From: a virus
DNA length: 29,454 bases
Reading direction: 5' to 3' (one strand)
Virus record (IMG/VR): IMGVR_UViG_3300042691_004000
Coordinates: 1-29,454 of that record
In this document: piece by piece, positions 28,766 to 29,454 of the stretch
How positions within the stretch are numbered: the first letter of the stretch is position 1
How the letters are laid out: every line of letters starts with the position of its first letter
Notes under the pieces: generated by a model
Database searches by the model: none
What the model was told of the DNA's origin: nothing
The model's input: the letters and a program-made list of their open reading frames with translations, nothing else
Position numbers and translations under genes: made by a program

Positions 28766-28813
28766 GTAATCGCTGCAAAACAATAATTTATTCACTCAAA
28801 CGAAGGAAATAAA

Positions 28814-28987
28814 ATGACGGCTCATATCTTCAAAGCAAAAGGCGGCGTTTGGACCCTGATTATCAGCAAGTCGCCGATCGGCCAAATAAACGGCGATAAC
28901 GTGATAGCGCAAGCCACTTATCAGAATAAAACCGCCGCGAAACAAGCCGCAAAAGCGATCGGCGCAAAACCTTGGAATTACCTGTAA
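28814..28987 (+). CDS. 57-aa basic protein, first gene of the rightward unit
   Basis: Starts MTAHIFKAKGGVWTLIISKS, ends QAAKAIGAKPWNYL. ATG 28814 has AAGGA seven bases upstream and follows the predicted promoter. A beta-rich first half and a short Ala/Lys helix can be seen; pI is high. No family recognised. Early position suggests a host-takeover or regulatory role, but this is only context. Confidence 0.65.
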   Translation: MTAHIFKAKGGVWTLIISKSPIGQINGDNVIAQATYQNKTAAKQAAKAIGAKPWNYL

Positions 28988-28994
28988 ATCAAAC

Positions 28995-29012
28995 GGCCGG
29001 CGAAAGCCGGCC
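28995..29012. repeat. Intergenic hairpin with GNRA loop
   Basis: GGCCGGC-GAAA-GCCGGCC, a perfect 7-bp stem with a GAAA tetraloop seven bases after the stop of the 57-aa gene. No T run follows, so it is more likely an mRNA-stability element or attenuator than a full terminator. Confidence 0.6.
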
Positions 29013-29030
29013 ACCATTGGGGAAAAGAAA

Positions 29031-29120
29031 ATGGAAAAACCGACACTTGCAGAGATATGCGGCGCGATTGGCGCATTCGCGGCGCTGGCGTTATTTGTTT
29101 TTATGTGTCTTGCTTATTAA
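29031..29120 (+). CDS. 29-aa membrane microprotein
   Basis: MEKPTLAEICGAIGAFAALA then LFVFMCLAY: a short polar start and one membrane segment (about 8-28). A GGGGAA purine tract just upstream can serve as ribosome site. Short, so low certainty, but its start, stop and placement between two genes are tidy. Confidence 0.45.
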   Translation: MEKPTLAEICGAIGAFAALALFVFMCLAY

Positions 29121-29141
29121 TCACTCACAAGGGAACCGGCC

Positions 29142-29454
29142 ATGAAAAATCCATTCAAAGCACAATTAAAACGCGAAAACCTGCCCTATCGGCCAATATT
29201 GGGCGAATCCAGCGCCAAAACGATCAAAGGCCAGAAAATCGGCTACTTGACGGCAATCTGCTATCTGGTACCGGATGAAAAGCTCTGCCCGTTTGCGATA
29301 ATGGCCGGCTGTTTTGAGCCGTGCCTGAAATCATCCGGCCGTGGCGCGTTTAATGCCGTGCAAGCGGCCAGAGCGGCCAAAACCGCGTTTTTCCGCGAGA
29401 ATCAGCGCGCGTTTATGCTCTCAATGGCCGCCGATATATGGTCGCACGCTCGCC
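29142..29454 (+). CDS. GP88-family phage protein (cut by window end)
   Basis: At least 104 residues, open at the right edge. AAGGGA lies upstream of ATG 29142. SAKTIKGQKIGYLTAICYLV, LCPFAIMAGCFEPCLKSSGRG and NAVQAARAAKTAFFREN match the gene product 88 family (PF17338) of phages, whose N-terminal half carries these conserved cysteines (here CPFAIMAGCFEPC). The family has no firmly proven function known to me. The frame is in the early rightward unit. Confidence 0.75.
   Translation, partial: MKNPFKAQLKRENLPYRPILGESSAKTIKGQKIGYLTAICYLVPDEKLCPFAIMAGCFEPCLKSSGRGAFNAVQAARAAKTAFFRENQRAFMLSMAADIWSHAR

Larger units (their letters stand above)
28425..28813. other. Intergenic region holding iterons, direct repeats and a rightward promoter
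   Basis: 389 bases without a credible gene; a 68-codon plus frame across it (28387-28593) is made largely of repeat translation. It contains nine heptamers, a 13-bp direct repeat, an AT-rich stretch (about 28549-28590) and the promoter at 28738-28765. Confidence 0.75.

Overview
This window is most of the late half, plus part of the early half, of a tailed double-stranded DNA phage genome (Caudoviricetes). The head and packaging genes are complete: small terminase candidate, TerL, portal, scaffold, HK97-fold capsid protein. An SU10-type adaptor, a P22 gp10-like nozzle or hub and two fibre genes are present, but there is no tape-measure, tail-tube or sheath gene, so a podovirus-like short tail is the best reading. 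The lysis cassette carries a GH19 endolysin and an Rz/Rz1 spanin pair, so the host is Gram-negative. Gene content resembles phages known from freshwater and environmental proteobacterial metagenomes. That resemblance is from memory of families, not a search. No integrase, tRNA, rRNA, IS element or CRISPR array was found.

Layout. (1) 2-1761, minus: a recombination module with a protein of unknown function (cut by the window edge), a DUF2800 RecB/Cas4-like nuclease and a 63-aa protein. (2) 1795-1845: a divergent promoter pair whose -35 boxes share the same bases. (3) 1853-5292, plus: eleven genes in which every junction overlaps (VRR-NUC nuclease, 38-aa membrane protein, SNF2-type helicase, then eight small proteins). 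(4) 5296-7368, minus: lysis cassette with nested and overlapping genes. (5) 7248-13697, minus: four candidate internal or ejection proteins, one apparently starting at AUU. (6) 13699-17946, minus: cupin, short fibre, nozzle, adaptor, three tiny Lys-rich proteins and two other small genes. (7) 17989-20638, minus: candidate decoration protein, capsid protein with a strong terminator, scaffold and two small proteins. (8) 20639-23769, minus: a collagen-containing tail fibre and two companion genes, sitting unusually between portal and scaffold. (9) 23759-27850, minus: portal, TerL, a 165-aa protein and a TerS candidate. (10) 27851-28813: control region with hairpins and palindromes, a small ribbon-helix-helix-like gene (28215-28424, minus) and a cluster of nine copies of the heptamer ATGGTCA/TGACCAT. 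(11) 28814 to the end, plus: early small genes behind a sigma70-type promoter, ending in a truncated GP88-family gene.

How it fits together. The minus-strand block from 27850 to 5296 would be the late packaging, morphogenesis and lysis transcription unit. The nuclease and helicase modules around 1850 and the genes right of 28814 are probably early. The most interesting region is 28215-28765, where a small candidate repressor, an iteron-like operator or origin array with an AT-rich patch, and two diverging transcription units lie together. This looks like a compact replication or early/late control switch.
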